Assembly (NCBI RefSeq): GCF_000723165.1
Contig: NZ_HG322949.1
Coordinates: forward strand, 4,472,019 to 4,536,018
Length of the DNA: 64,000 nucleotides
Reading direction: 5' to 3'
Source: Janthinobacterium agaricidamnosum NBRC 102515 = DSM 9628
Lineage (GTDB): Bacteria > Pseudomonadota > Gammaproteobacteria > Burkholderiales > Burkholderiaceae_D
Shown: piece after piece, positions 57,320 to 64,000 of the stretch
Layout: each line of letters opens with the position of its first letter
Numbering within the stretch: position 1 is the first letter of the stretch
Notes under the pieces: model-generated
The model's input: the letters and a program-made list of their open reading frames with translations, nothing else
The model's database searches: none
Told to the model about the DNA's origin: nothing
Made by a program: the position numbers and the translations under genes

Positions 57320-59209
57320 ATGTGGCACACCATGCATTCCTTACCCGGCAAGAAAATCCCCCGCACTCCCGGCAAGCCGCTATGGTGGACCGGCATCTTG
57401 CTCTCTGCGCTGGTCGGCCTGCTGTTTTACGTCGGCACCACCACCTCGATCGAAGCCGATTCGCAACAGCGCTTCAATGATTTGTCGAGCAACGCGCAAT
57501 ACAGCATCAATGCGCGCATCAAATCGTATGCCGACTTGCTGCGCGGCGCGGCCAGCCTGTTCCATGCATCGGATACGGTATCGCGCAAGCAATTCCACCA
57601 CTATGTCGCCAGCCTGGCGCTGCCCGTACACTTTCCGGCCATTGAAACCATCAACTTCGCCACCCACGTCACCGATGCCGGCTGGCCAGCCTTCGCGGCG
57701 GCGATGCGCAAGGAAGAACAGGGCGACAGTAGCGGGTATCCGCCCTTCACGCTGCATCCGCCGGGCAAGCGCGACAGCTATGCGATCCTGACGCTGATGG
57801 AACCGATGGCCAGCGCGCCGGCCAATTTCGGTCTCGACCTGGCGGCCACGCCGTACAAGGCGCGCGTCATCTACGATGCGCGCGACCGTGGCGTCGTCAA
57901 TAATTCAGGCCAGCCGATCATGGTGCCGAACAAGCCCAGCATGACCGGGCTGGCGATGCGCATGCCGGTGTATCGCGCCGGCTTGCCCCTGGAAAACGTC
58001 GAACAGCGCCGCGCCGCGTATATCGGCTCGATCGGCATCGGCTTCAATTTGCAAGTCATGATCCATAGCGTGTTGCAGGAAATGCCGCTGCAAGACATGC
58101 GCCTGGCGTTGTATGACGGCGGCCCGCTGACCGACAGCAACGGCGTCGGACGCCACCTGGCGCCGCTGTTCGACAACCGGCCGCCACCGCAGCCATCGCC
58201 GTGGTGGCATCCATCGTCCAACGCCACCTTCAATGCCACCCTGCCGATCGATTACAACGGCCGCCTGTGGCATGCCAATTTCAGCATCCTCAAAAGCGAC
58301 CTGTACACCAGTTTCGATACGTATTTCCCCTTGCTGTCGATGCTGGCCGGCTTTACCGGCTGCATGCTGATGTATGCGCTGTTCCACACGCTGTCGTCAT
58401 CGCGCATGCGGGCCATCCAGATGGCGCGCGACATGACCAGGGAGTTGCGCGACAGCCAGGAAAAACTGCAAATCTCGCACCAAAAGCTGCGCCGGCTGGC
58501 GGCCCATGCCGACCAGATCAAGGAAGAGGAACGCAAGCGCATCGCCCGCGAAATCCACGACGACCTCGGACAAAACCTGCTGGTGCTGCGGATCGAGGCC
58601 GACATGCTGGCGTCGCGCACCGAAGGGCGCCATCCGCGCCTGAACGCGCGGGCCCGCTCGACGCTGGGCCAGATCGACCTGACCATCAAGAGCGTGCGCC
58701 AGATCATCAACGATTTGCGGCCGAATGTGCTGGACCTGGGCTTGAGCGCGGCGGTCGAATGGCAGGTGGCGCAATTCCAGAACCGTACCGGCATCGTCTG
58801 CGAATTTAATGAAAGCCAGGCCGATATTTGCCTCAACGACCATTGCGCGACGGCATTTTTCCGCATCTTGCAAGAATCGCTGAGCAATATTTTCCAGCAC
58901 GCCAATGCCAGCCGGGTACAAATCGACTTGTGCAGCGATGGCGACACCTTGTCGATGACCGTGCAAGACAACGGCGTCGGCGCGGCGGACGGCGGACGCA
59001 GCAAAGCCGGCTCCTTCGGCCTGGTCGGCATCGAAGAACGCATCAAGCTGCTCGGCGGCGAGCTTGCCATCCACAGCAGCCAAGGCGCCGGCATGACCAT
59101 CCACGTTTCGGTGCCGATCAAGGGCGGCCCCGCCTACCCATATGTGGAGCACTACATGGAATACGAGACCAGCCAGCACGCCGGTTGGGATACCGTGAAG
59201 GCCGGTTAG
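57320..59209 (+). CDS. CHASE-domain sensor histidine kinase (NarL/HisKA_3 type)
   Basis: 629 residues. A transmembrane helix (about 22-42), a periplasmic CHASE domain (about 70-290), a second helix near 337-358, a short coiled coil (365-395), a HisKA_3 dimerisation domain with EEERKRIAREIHDDLGQNL (phospho-acceptor His413) and an HATPase domain (FRILQESLSNIFQHANA, VQDNGVGA, GSFGLVGIEERIKLLGG). Such kinases normally pair with a NarL-type regulator, but none lies next to it. The ligand is unknown; CHASE domains sense small extracellular molecules. Confidence 0.88.
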   Translation: MWHTMHSLPGKKIPRTPGKPLWWTGILLSALVGLLFYVGTTTSIEADSQQRFNDLSSNAQYSINARIKSYADLLRGAASLFHASDTVSRKQFHHYVASLALPVHFPAIETINFATHVTDAGWPAFAAAMRKEEQGDSSGYPPFTLHPPGKRDSYAILTLMEPMASAPANFGLDLAATPYKARVIYDARDRGVVNNSGQPIMVPNKPSMTGLAMRMPVYRAGLPLENVEQRRAAYIGSIGIGFNLQVMIHSVLQEMPLQDMRLALYDGGPLTDSNGVGRHLAPLFDNRPPPQPSPWWHPSSNATFNATLPIDYNGRLWHANFSILKSDLYTSFDTYFPLLSMLAGFTGCMLMYALFHTLSSSRMRAIQMARDMTRELRDSQEKLQISHQKLRRLAAHADQIKEEERKRIAREIHDDLGQNLLVLRIEADMLASRTEGRHPRLNARARSTLGQIDLTIKSVRQIINDLRPNVLDLGLSAAVEWQVAQFQNRTGIVCEFNESQADICLNDHCATAFFRILQESLSNIFQHANASRVQIDLCSDGDTLSMTVQDNGVGAADGGRSKAGSFGLVGIEERIKLLGGELAIHSSQGAGMTIHVSVPIKGGPAYPYVEHYMEYETSQHAGWDTVKAG

Positions 59210-59349
59210 GAATTTCCTTACAGAATGTTGATAAATATCAATACCACGTTCATTTCCTACGAGCAAAATCAATATTAATGCTTTTTATCAATACTGATTT
59301 GTAAATTGCAGAGTCTTTCCAGCACAGGCGGCTGGCCAACTGCAAGACC

Positions 59350-59367
59350 GCCCCGCGCAGGCGGGGC
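59350..59367 (+). other. Leader hairpin before the Trp-repeat gene
   Basis: A 7-bp GC stem GCCCCGC/GCGGGGC with a GCAG loop ends 14 nt before the ATG region, just ahead of the AAAGGA ribosome site. No T-tract follows. It could modulate translation or stabilise the 5' end. Confidence 0.5.
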
Positions 59368-59381
59368 CACACTCAAAGGAA

Positions 59382-60119
59382 TTGACCATGAATTCACACG
59401 ACCGCTTCGATACCATCAACGCATTGGATCTGGACCCGATCAAAGTCAAATTGATGCACCAGGAATCCGGCGAGGGCTGGAGCCTGGAAAAAGCCAATGC
59501 GGTGGAATTGGAGTACCGGCGCTACCTGATGCTGATGCTGAAGTTCCCGAATGAAGAAGCGGCGCCGCTGGTCGATGTCGATACCTTTTGGCACTACCAT
59601 ATCCTGGACACGATGAAATACGCCGCCGATTGCGACGCGGTGTTTGGCTACTTCCTGCATCATTTCCCGTATGTCGGTTTGCGCGGTGAAGCGGATGAAG
59701 AAGCCCATCAGCGCATGGGATCGCGCATGAAAGAACTATACGAAGAAACTTTCGGCGTAGCCTATGTGCGCGGCGCGGCGCACGGCGACCATAAGCAGGC
59801 AGCATGGTCGGCCCGCGTGGCGCAACAAGACGCAACAGGTCAAACTGCCTGGTCGGCCCGTGTGGCGCAACAAGACGCAACAAAGCAGACCGCATGGTCG
59901 GCCCGCGTGGCACAACAAGACGCAACAGGTCACACCGCATGGTCGGCCCGTGTGGCGCAACAAGACGCAACAAAGCAGACCGCATGGTCGGCTCGCGTGG
60001 CGCAAGAAGACGCAGCAGGTCAAACTGCCTGGTCGGCGCGTGTGGCCCAGGCGTCCAAGGAAAAAGCGGAAAAACGCAGCCGCTTTTACTCGGAACGCCC
60101 GGCCCTGCCGCTGGCCTGA
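59382..60119 (+). CDS. GRDP-like domain protein with six tandem 15-residue Trp repeats
   Basis: 245 residues. The first 125 resemble the GRDP-like domain (glycine-rich domain-containing protein-like), with VDVDTFWHYHILDTMKYAADCDAVFGYFLHHF carrying the W-H-x-H-x-L pattern. Residues about 140-222 are six near-identical copies of TAWSARVAQQDATGQ, with W every 15 residues (142, 157, 172, 187, 202, 217). A basic tail KEKAEKRSRFYSERP ends it. The gene has AAAGGA upstream and no signal peptide. The repeat region might be a binding array, a substrate-like segment or a serially repeated peptide; function unknown. Confidence 0.75.
   Translation: MTMNSHDRFDTINALDLDPIKVKLMHQESGEGWSLEKANAVELEYRRYLMLMLKFPNEEAAPLVDVDTFWHYHILDTMKYAADCDAVFGYFLHHFPYVGLRGEADEEAHQRMGSRMKELYEETFGVAYVRGAAHGDHKQAAWSARVAQQDATGQTAWSARVAQQDATKQTAWSARVAQQDATGHTAWSARVAQQDATKQTAWSARVAQEDAAGQTAWSARVAQASKEKAEKRSRFYSERPALPLA
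59799..60059 (+). repeat. 45-bp in-frame tandem repeat, six copies
   Basis: TGG codons occur at 59805, 59850, 59895, 59940, 59985 and 60030, exactly 45 bp apart. The shared part encodes AWSARVAQ and QDA. Copies alternate between TGQ and TKQ forms, giving a 90-bp higher-order pattern, which points to recent expansion by unequal exchange or slippage. The last copy is partly degenerate. Confidence 0.9.
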
Positions 60120-60214
60120 ATTGCTTGGCAGAAGTCTGGAGCATGAAAAAACAACAGATCAGTCACTCGGCAAGCCGAAACTGTCTGCCGAATTCTCATG
60201 GCAGTATGATAAGA

Positions 60215-60232
60215 TTCAGACAGGCGTCTGAA
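60215..60232. terminator. Hairpin between convergent Trp-repeat and HTH genes
   Basis: TTCAGAC-AGGC-GTCTGAA, a perfect 7-bp stem with a 4-nt loop. Leftwards it is followed by TCTTATC, a weak T-tract. It probably ends the HTH transcript, perhaps both. Confidence 0.45.
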
Positions 60233-60251
60233 AACCGTTCTAAAACGGCAA

Positions 60252-60491
60252 TCAGGCAGCCATCAATTCGCGCAATTCGCGGATGCTGAAATCGCTGATT
60301 TCATGCATGCGTATCAGGATGGTGGCACCGATAGGCAAGGTGTTGTGACGAATCTTGCTGATCACCGGTGGCGCCACTTCCAGCGCGCGCGACAAGGCTG
60401 CATCGTTTTTCAGTTGCAGTTTGTCAATGATCGCGTCCAGAACGCGGTTAGGATTGTAGGTAGGCAAAGAAGTAATTTGTTTAATAGACAT
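60252..60491 (-). CDS. Small helix-turn-helix protein
   Basis: 79 residues starting MSIKQITSLPTYNPNRVLDAIIDKLQLKNDAALSRALEVAPPVISKIRHN; the segment DAALSRALEVAPPVISKIRHN is a lambda-repressor/Cro-like helix-turn-helix. No effector domain, so it is probably a small DNA-binding regulator. A long perfect inverted repeat lies 23 nt upstream of its start and is the obvious candidate for autoregulation. A variant of this type is common in Burkholderiales; function uncharacterised. Confidence 0.7.
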   Translation of the reverse strand: MSIKQITSLPTYNPNRVLDAIIDKLQLKNDAALSRALEVAPPVISKIRHNTLPIGATILIRMHEISDFSIRELRELMAA

Positions 60492-60514
60492 TTCGAGATC
60501 CGTACTTGATGACC

Positions 60515-60547
60515 TTGTGCAACGGTGCTGAGATCACCGTTGCACAA
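60515..60547. promoter_or_regulatory. Perfect 13-bp inverted repeat upstream of the HTH gene
   Basis: TTGTGCAACGGTG (60515-60527) and CACCGTTGCACAA (60535-60547) are exact inverse complements around CTGAGAT. It lies 23 nt before the HTH ATG. There is no T-tract after the stem on either strand's outgoing side, so a terminator is unlikely; an operator or an mRNA hairpin is. Confidence 0.7.
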
Positions 60548-60730
60548 AAACAAAGGAAAACACACTAAAAACCAACACTGTTCCATGCGATTTTTAGCCC
60601 ATAAGCAATATAATACTCTTTTTTGTTAGTGTTTGCTTAACTTAGAGCTATTTTGTGATCTTTGGAGAGATTTGACGCACAAAATATGTGCTAGAGGATA
60701 ACGCAAAAACAAAAAGCTTGCCTGGAATCA

Positions 60731-60982
60731 TTAATGACGACAGTGAAAACTGTTGGCATTAACTAACCATTGTACGGTCAGCAGAGCGCCGAACTGCGCC
60801 ATCTCGATCGAAAATACCCAGCCCTGGATGCCGGGATGATGTTGCTCGCCCCGGGTCCAGCCCAGTTGGCGACGGATTTCTTCGGGGGGCGGGGGTGGTT
60901 TGCGGGTAGCTCGCGCTTGCCGCGTGCGCTGTTGCATATACGCACGCACTTGTTCCTTGGATGGGTGGTGGGTCTGATGCAT
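60731..60982 (-). CDS. Hypothetical protein, 83 aa
   Basis: 83 residues starting MHQTHHPSKEQVRAYMQQRTRQARATRKPPPPPEEIRRQLGW, basic and proline-rich in the first half, with a hydrophobic stretch (FSIEMAQFGALLTVQWLV) near the C-terminus and a Cys-His tail. AGGAGT lies 7 nt before the ATG, which supports translation. No family recognised. Confidence 0.55.
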   Translation of the reverse strand: MHQTHHPSKEQVRAYMQQRTRQARATRKPPPPPEEIRRQLGWTRGEQHHPGIQGWVFSIEMAQFGALLTVQWLVNANSFHCRH

Positions 60983-61052
60983 GGGGTACTCCTGACGATG
61001 TCTGTCCCAATGCTGGGATACGGCACATTAGCTATCAAACTGGTGACAAAAC

Positions 61053-61080
61053 GCCACGACATTGCTCACAATATCGTGGC
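61053..61080 (-). terminator. Long hairpin between two small minus-strand genes
   Basis: GCCACGA and TCGTGGC (7 bp), one mismatch, then ATTG/CAAT and a 4-nt loop. Leftwards it is followed by GTTTTGTC. It probably terminates the 61144-61344 gene; the T-tract is short. Confidence 0.55.
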
Positions 61081-61143
61081 ATAGTGACAGCCTGTTTGAT
61101 CCTCGTCAAAAGTACCGGCAGCATGTCGCACTGGCGCACACGC

Positions 61144-61344
61144 TTATTTTGCCTTGCCTTCGAACAAAGTCTTGGCGTCGCGGTGCGCCTGGTCGACATT
61201 GCGCATCGTATCATTGTCATCGTGCGGAATAAAAAATTCGGCATCTTGCGCCTGCATCACCAGCTTGATCGCGGCGGCATCCGACAGATGGTATTTTTCG
61301 GTGATCAAGGTGGTGACTTCGTCCAGGTATTCTTCGTACGTCAT
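61144..61344 (-). CDS. Hypothetical protein, 66 aa
   Basis: 66 residues starting MTYEEYLDEVTTLITEKYHLSDAAAIKLVMQAQDAEFFIPHDDN, an acidic helical protein with AGGAT upstream of the ATG. No family recognised with confidence. It lies 45 nt downstream of the epimerase gene stop, on the same strand. Confidence 0.6.
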   Translation of the reverse strand: MTYEEYLDEVTTLITEKYHLSDAAAIKLVMQAQDAEFFIPHDDNDTMRNVDQAHRDAKTLFEGKAK

Positions 61345-61389
61345 GCGTTACATCCTATTGTCTTGAGGGATACGGGAAATTCCAAGCCG

Positions 61390-62292
61390 TCATTTTAACG
61401 TAGCATCCGCTGTCATTTGCCGCAGAGCATCCGCCACGCGGGGATAGGCCAGGCGCACGCCCAACTCTTGCTTGATGCGGTGGTTCAGCATGCGCCGCGA
61501 CTCGGACATGAACGACAGCAATACCGGCGACACCGCCTCCTTTAATTCGGCGCGCGCCAGCCGGGGTGGGCGCGGCAAGCCGAAGGTATCGGCCACGGCA
61601 TCGAAATAGGCCGCCATTTTCATGTCGCTGTCGTCTGCCGCGTGATACGCCCGGCACGGCAAGGCGTGCCACAGCGCCCGCGCAATGATGTGCGCCAGGT
61701 CGTCGGCGTGGATATGGTTGGTGTAGACATCGTCCTCCTCGTTCAAGGCCGGCGTACCTTCCCGCAAGCGCTTCAATGGCAGGCGGTCGGATGCGTAAAT
61801 GCCCGGCACGCGCAAGATCGACAAGTTGCCGCCGCTGCGCCGCGCCCAGCCGCGCAACACTTGTTCCGCGTCGACGCGACGCCGCGCCCGCGCATTATTC
61901 GGCGCCACCGGCCGCGTTTCATCGATCAGCGCGCCGCGGCAATCGCCATAAACGCCGCTGGTACTGATATAAACCAGATGGCCGCGCTCAGGTAAAATGG
62001 CGCTCAGATTTCGCGTGCGCCGGTCCAGCACACCATCGGCTTGCGGCGGCGCCAGATGCACAACATGGCTGGCCAGGCCGGACAAGCGGGCCAGGCTGGA
62101 CCGGTCATCCAGGTCGGCGACGATCGGCAGCGCGCCGGCGGCGCGCAACTCGGCGCAGCGGCTGGCCTGGCTGGTGACGGCAAAGACGCGGAAACGCTCG
62201 CGCAGCAGCGGCAGCAGACGCATGCCCACATCGCCGCAGCCCAGGATCAGCAGGCGCGGCCGGTTGAAGTGTTGAATTATTGTGTTTTTCAT
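61390..62292 (-). CDS. NAD-dependent epimerase/SDR-family protein (YeeZ-like)
   Basis: 300 residues with an N-terminal Rossmann fold: LLILGCGDVGMRLL (GxGxxG at 18-23), HVVHLAPP, VYISTSGVYGDC and a YTNHIHADDLAHIIARAL segment of extended SDRs. The usual YxxxK is not clear, so catalysis is uncertain. The ATG at 62292 is only 12 nt from the ATG of the divergent gene. A longer frame upstream overlaps that gene and is not real. Confidence 0.82.
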   Translation of the reverse strand: MKNTIIQHFNRPRLLILGCGDVGMRLLPLLRERFRVFAVTSQASRCAELRAAGALPIVADLDDRSSLARLSGLASHVVHLAPPQADGVLDRRTRNLSAILPERGHLVYISTSGVYGDCRGALIDETRPVAPNNARARRRVDAEQVLRGWARRSGGNLSILRVPGIYASDRLPLKRLREGTPALNEEDDVYTNHIHADDLAHIIARALWHALPCRAYHAADDSDMKMAAYFDAVADTFGLPRPPRLARAELKEAVSPVLLSFMSESRRMLNHRIKQELGVRLAYPRVADALRQMTADATLK

Positions 62293-62304
62293 CTCAAGGA
62301 TAGT

Positions 62305-63330
62305 ATGACTTTTCAAATTACCGTTCAGCCCAGCGGTCACCAGTTTAGCTGCGAAGCGGACGAAACGGTGCTGGCCGCCGCGATACGCGCCGGCGTGGGT
62401 TTGCCATACGGCTGCAAAAACGGCGCTTGCGGTTCCTGCAAGGGCAAGATTGTCTCCGGTTCCGTACAGCATAAAGCACATCAGCAACGCGCGTTGACGC
62501 CGGAAGAAGCGGCAGCCGGTTTTTCGCTGTTTTGCTGCGCCACCACGGATGCCAACCTGGTCATCGAAGCCCGCGAAGTGGCCGGCAGCGGCGACTTCCC
62601 GATCAAGAAAATGCCATCGCGCGTCACCACGATCGATAAAGTGGCGCCCGACGTGGTGGTGCTGACCTTGCAATTGCCGGCCAGCGAACGCCTGCAATAC
62701 CGCGCCGGCCAATACATCGAATTCATGTTGCGCGACGGCAAGCGCCGCAGCTACAGCATGGCCAGCGCGCCCGGTGCCGAAGGCCCGGTAACGTTGCATA
62801 TCCGCCACTTACCGGGCGGCCTGTTCACCGACCAGGTATTCGGCACGATGAAAGAGCGCGATATCCTGCGTTTCGAAGGTCCGCTGGGTACCTTCTTCCT
62901 GCGCGAAGATTCCGACAAACCGATGGTGTTGCTGGCCTCCGGCACCGGTTTTGCGCCGATCAAGGCCATCGTCGAACAGATGATACACCTCAAGTCGCAA
63001 CGTCCGATGACACTGTATTGGGGCGGACGCCGGCCGCAGGATTTGTACATGGATGCCTTGTGCCGCCAGTGGGCGGCCGAGCTGCCGAACTTCAGCTACG
63101 TGCCGGTGGTGTCGAATCCGCAGGCCGACGACCAGTGGAACGGCCGCGGCGGCTTCGTGCACCAGGCCGTCATCGACGACTTGCCGGACCTGTCCGGCTA
63201 CCAGGTGTACGCCTGCGGCGCACCGGTGGTGGTCGACTCGGCCCGGCGCGACTTCGTGCAATTATGCAAATTGCCGGCAGACGAGTTCCTCGCGGACGCC
63301 TTCACCACCGAAGCGGACCTGGCCAGATAA
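62305..63330 (+). CDS. Fe-S flavoprotein reductase (CDP-6-deoxyglucoseen reductase-like)
   Basis: 341 residues: an N-terminal plant-type [2Fe-2S] ferredoxin domain with Cys37, Cys42, Cys45 (YGCKNGACGSC) and Cys77 or 78, an FAD-binding barrel (RAGQYIEFMLRDGKRRSYSMAS) and an NAD-binding domain (VLLASGTGFAPIKAIVEQ, YVYACGAPVVV-type end). It transfers electrons from NAD(P)H through FAD to the iron-sulfur centre for an unknown oxygenase or reductase partner. AAGGAT precedes the ATG. Confidence 0.85.
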   Translation: MTFQITVQPSGHQFSCEADETVLAAAIRAGVGLPYGCKNGACGSCKGKIVSGSVQHKAHQQRALTPEEAAAGFSLFCCATTDANLVIEAREVAGSGDFPIKKMPSRVTTIDKVAPDVVVLTLQLPASERLQYRAGQYIEFMLRDGKRRSYSMASAPGAEGPVTLHIRHLPGGLFTDQVFGTMKERDILRFEGPLGTFFLREDSDKPMVLLASGTGFAPIKAIVEQMIHLKSQRPMTLYWGGRRPQDLYMDALCRQWAAELPNFSYVPVVSNPQADDQWNGRGGFVHQAVIDDLPDLSGYQVYACGAPVVVDSARRDFVQLCKLPADEFLADAFTTEADLAR

Positions 63331-63358
63331 AGTATCAAGCACAGTATCGAGCGGCCGT

Positions 63359-63440
63359 GGGGGTAAAGCTGAGCCTGATGCAACTGAAGGAAACATCAGG
63401 CACAATGCTGAAGAATATTTCAGCCAGCTCAGCCTCCCCC
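63359..63440 (+). promoter_or_regulatory. Structured leader, possible three-way-junction RNA
   Basis: Three stems can form. P1 pairs GGGGG (63359-63363) and GCTGAG (63368-63373) with CTCAGC (63428-63433) and CCCCC (63436-63440). P2 pairs CCTGATG (63374-63380) with CATCAGG (63394-63400). P3 pairs GCTGAA (63407-63412) with TTCAGC (63419-63424). The element ends 11 nt before the MFS start codon. It fits no riboswitch class that I recognise. Folding is read by eye only. Confidence 0.4.
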
Positions 63441-63451
63441 AGAAAGCCTTC

Positions 63452-64000
63452 ATGTCACTGCCCTCCGGTTTCAGCGTTTTACGGCATCGCAACTTCACCT
63501 TTTACCTGTCGGCCCGCGTGCTCGGCACCCTGGCGGTGCAAATGCAAAGCGTGGCGATCGGCTGGCAAGTCTACCAACTGACCGGCAGCCTGTTCGACCT
63601 GGGCCTGATCGGCCTGGCCCAATTCGCCCCCTTCCTGCTGTTGATCCTGGTGGCCGGCCACGCCGCCGACCGCTACAACCGGCGCAACATCATCGCCTGG
63701 TGCCTGTTCGCGCAACTGCTGTGCGCGCTGGCCTTGCTGGCCTTTACGCTGGCCGGCCTGTCGGTGGTGTGGCCGGTGTTCGCCGTATTGGTGCTGTTCG
63801 GCAGCGCGCGCGCCTTCATGATGCCGGCCACGCAAGCGGTGCTGGTCAACATGGTGCCGACCGAAAGCTTCAGCAAGGCCGTGGCGCTGAGTTCATCGAG
63901 CTTTCATATCGCGGTGATCCTCGGCCCGACGCTGGGCGGCCTGCTGTACATTGCCGGGCCGAAAGTGGTGTACCTGATTTCATCGGTGTTGCTGGTGATT
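63452..64000 (+). CDS. MFS transporter, EntS-like, cut by the window end
   Basis: 183 residues are visible with no stop before the right edge. It starts MSLPSGFSVLRHRNFTFYLSARVLG and shows at least five hydrophobic helices with MFS motif A GHAADRYNRRNIIAWCLF. It belongs to the EntS/MFS_3 exporter-like group. The ribosome site is weak and the start is preceded by a possible structured leader, which suggests RNA-level control. Substrate unknown. Confidence 0.8.
   Translation, partial: MSLPSGFSVLRHRNFTFYLSARVLGTLAVQMQSVAIGWQVYQLTGSLFDLGLIGLAQFAPFLLLILVAGHAADRYNRRNIIAWCLFAQLLCALALLAFTLAGLSVVWPVFAVLVLFGSARAFMMPATQAVLVNMVPTESFSKAVALSSSSFHIAVILGPTLGGLLYIAGPKVVYLISSVLLVI

Noticed and set aside
59736..60023. 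Cys-rich repeated frame on the minus strand of the tandem repeat
   Set aside because: It is produced by the same 45-bp repeat read backwards and has no ribosome site or start context; the plus frame continues a folded domain.
60515..60547. Rho-independent terminator
   Set aside because: The 13-bp stem is not followed by a T-tract in either reading direction, and it lies upstream of a gene, not downstream.
63359..63440. TPP riboswitch
   Set aside because: GGGG and GCTGAG are present, but the second half of the TPP consensus (CCTGAT-TGG-ATAAT-CCAGCG-AGGGA order) is missing and the pairing is different.

Overview
The window looks like a chromosomal segment of a GC-rich betaproteobacterium, most likely family Oxalobacteraceae (Janthinobacterium/Duganella/Massilia type). 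This is inferred from the gene families, the high GC at third codon positions, the rpsP-rimM-trmD-rplS order and the rich set of TonB-dependent receptors. I see no rRNA, tRNA, CRISPR array, insertion sequence or prophage. Nearly all of the sequence is densely packed coding DNA.

Layout. Positions 1-3150 hold, on the minus strand, a GspA/ExeA ATPase and GspB pair (type II secretion helpers), an exported protein of unknown function and a tiny Lys/Glu-rich protein. Two unknown genes follow at 3297-4090. Positions 4300-26030 form one large chitin / N-acetylglucosamine (GlcNAc) utilisation locus. A plus-strand operon starts from a near-consensus promoter and encodes a BadF-type kinase, a GntR regulator, NagA, a SIS-domain deaminase (NagB-II type), an ABC sugar transporter, an AmpG-like MFS permease and the ABC ATPase. 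It is followed by a TPR protein, two NagX-like membrane proteins in convergent orientation, a GH18 chitinase, two large TonB-dependent receptors and a second GntR regulator. The expected flow is chitin cleavage outside, TonB import of oligomers, inner-membrane uptake, phosphorylation, deacetylation and deamination to fructose-6-phosphate. The nag operon leader and the receptor promoter share a three-element ACCA(A/G) repeat that I read as a common operator.

Positions 26100-34300 carry an M16 peptidase, a CBS protein, a DUF3579 protein, a CobD/CbiB-like membrane protein, a Nudix CoA pyrophosphatase and the ribosomal rpsP-rimM-trmD-rplS operon. Positions 34500-44050 carry a TM2 protein, a tandem pair of glycine-zipper proteins, an acyl-CoA dehydrogenase with its electron-transfer flavoprotein (etfB, etfA), a TusA-like protein and alaS. 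Positions 44159-46815 are a divergent Zur-like regulator and a histidine-rich ZnuD-like receptor around a Fur/Zur-like box. A glycerophosphodiesterase, a LytS/LytTR two-component pair and a divergent LysR/MFS pair follow.

Positions 52383-55079 hold four minus-strand genes (three unrecognised proteins, two of them rich in acidic residues, and a minimal DnaJ-domain protein) that look like one uncharacterised unit. After glnS and a CHASE-domain histidine kinase comes a short accessory patch (59380-61350): a GRDP-like protein with six 15-residue Trp repeats, a small HTH protein under a 13-bp perfect inverted repeat, and two small unknown proteins. The window ends with a divergent NAD-epimerase / Fe-S flavoprotein reductase pair and a truncated MFS exporter whose leader can fold into a three-way junction.

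The points most worth a second look are the shared operator of the chitin locus, the DnaJ-linked gene unit, the Trp-repeat protein with its neighbours, and the structured leader before the last gene.
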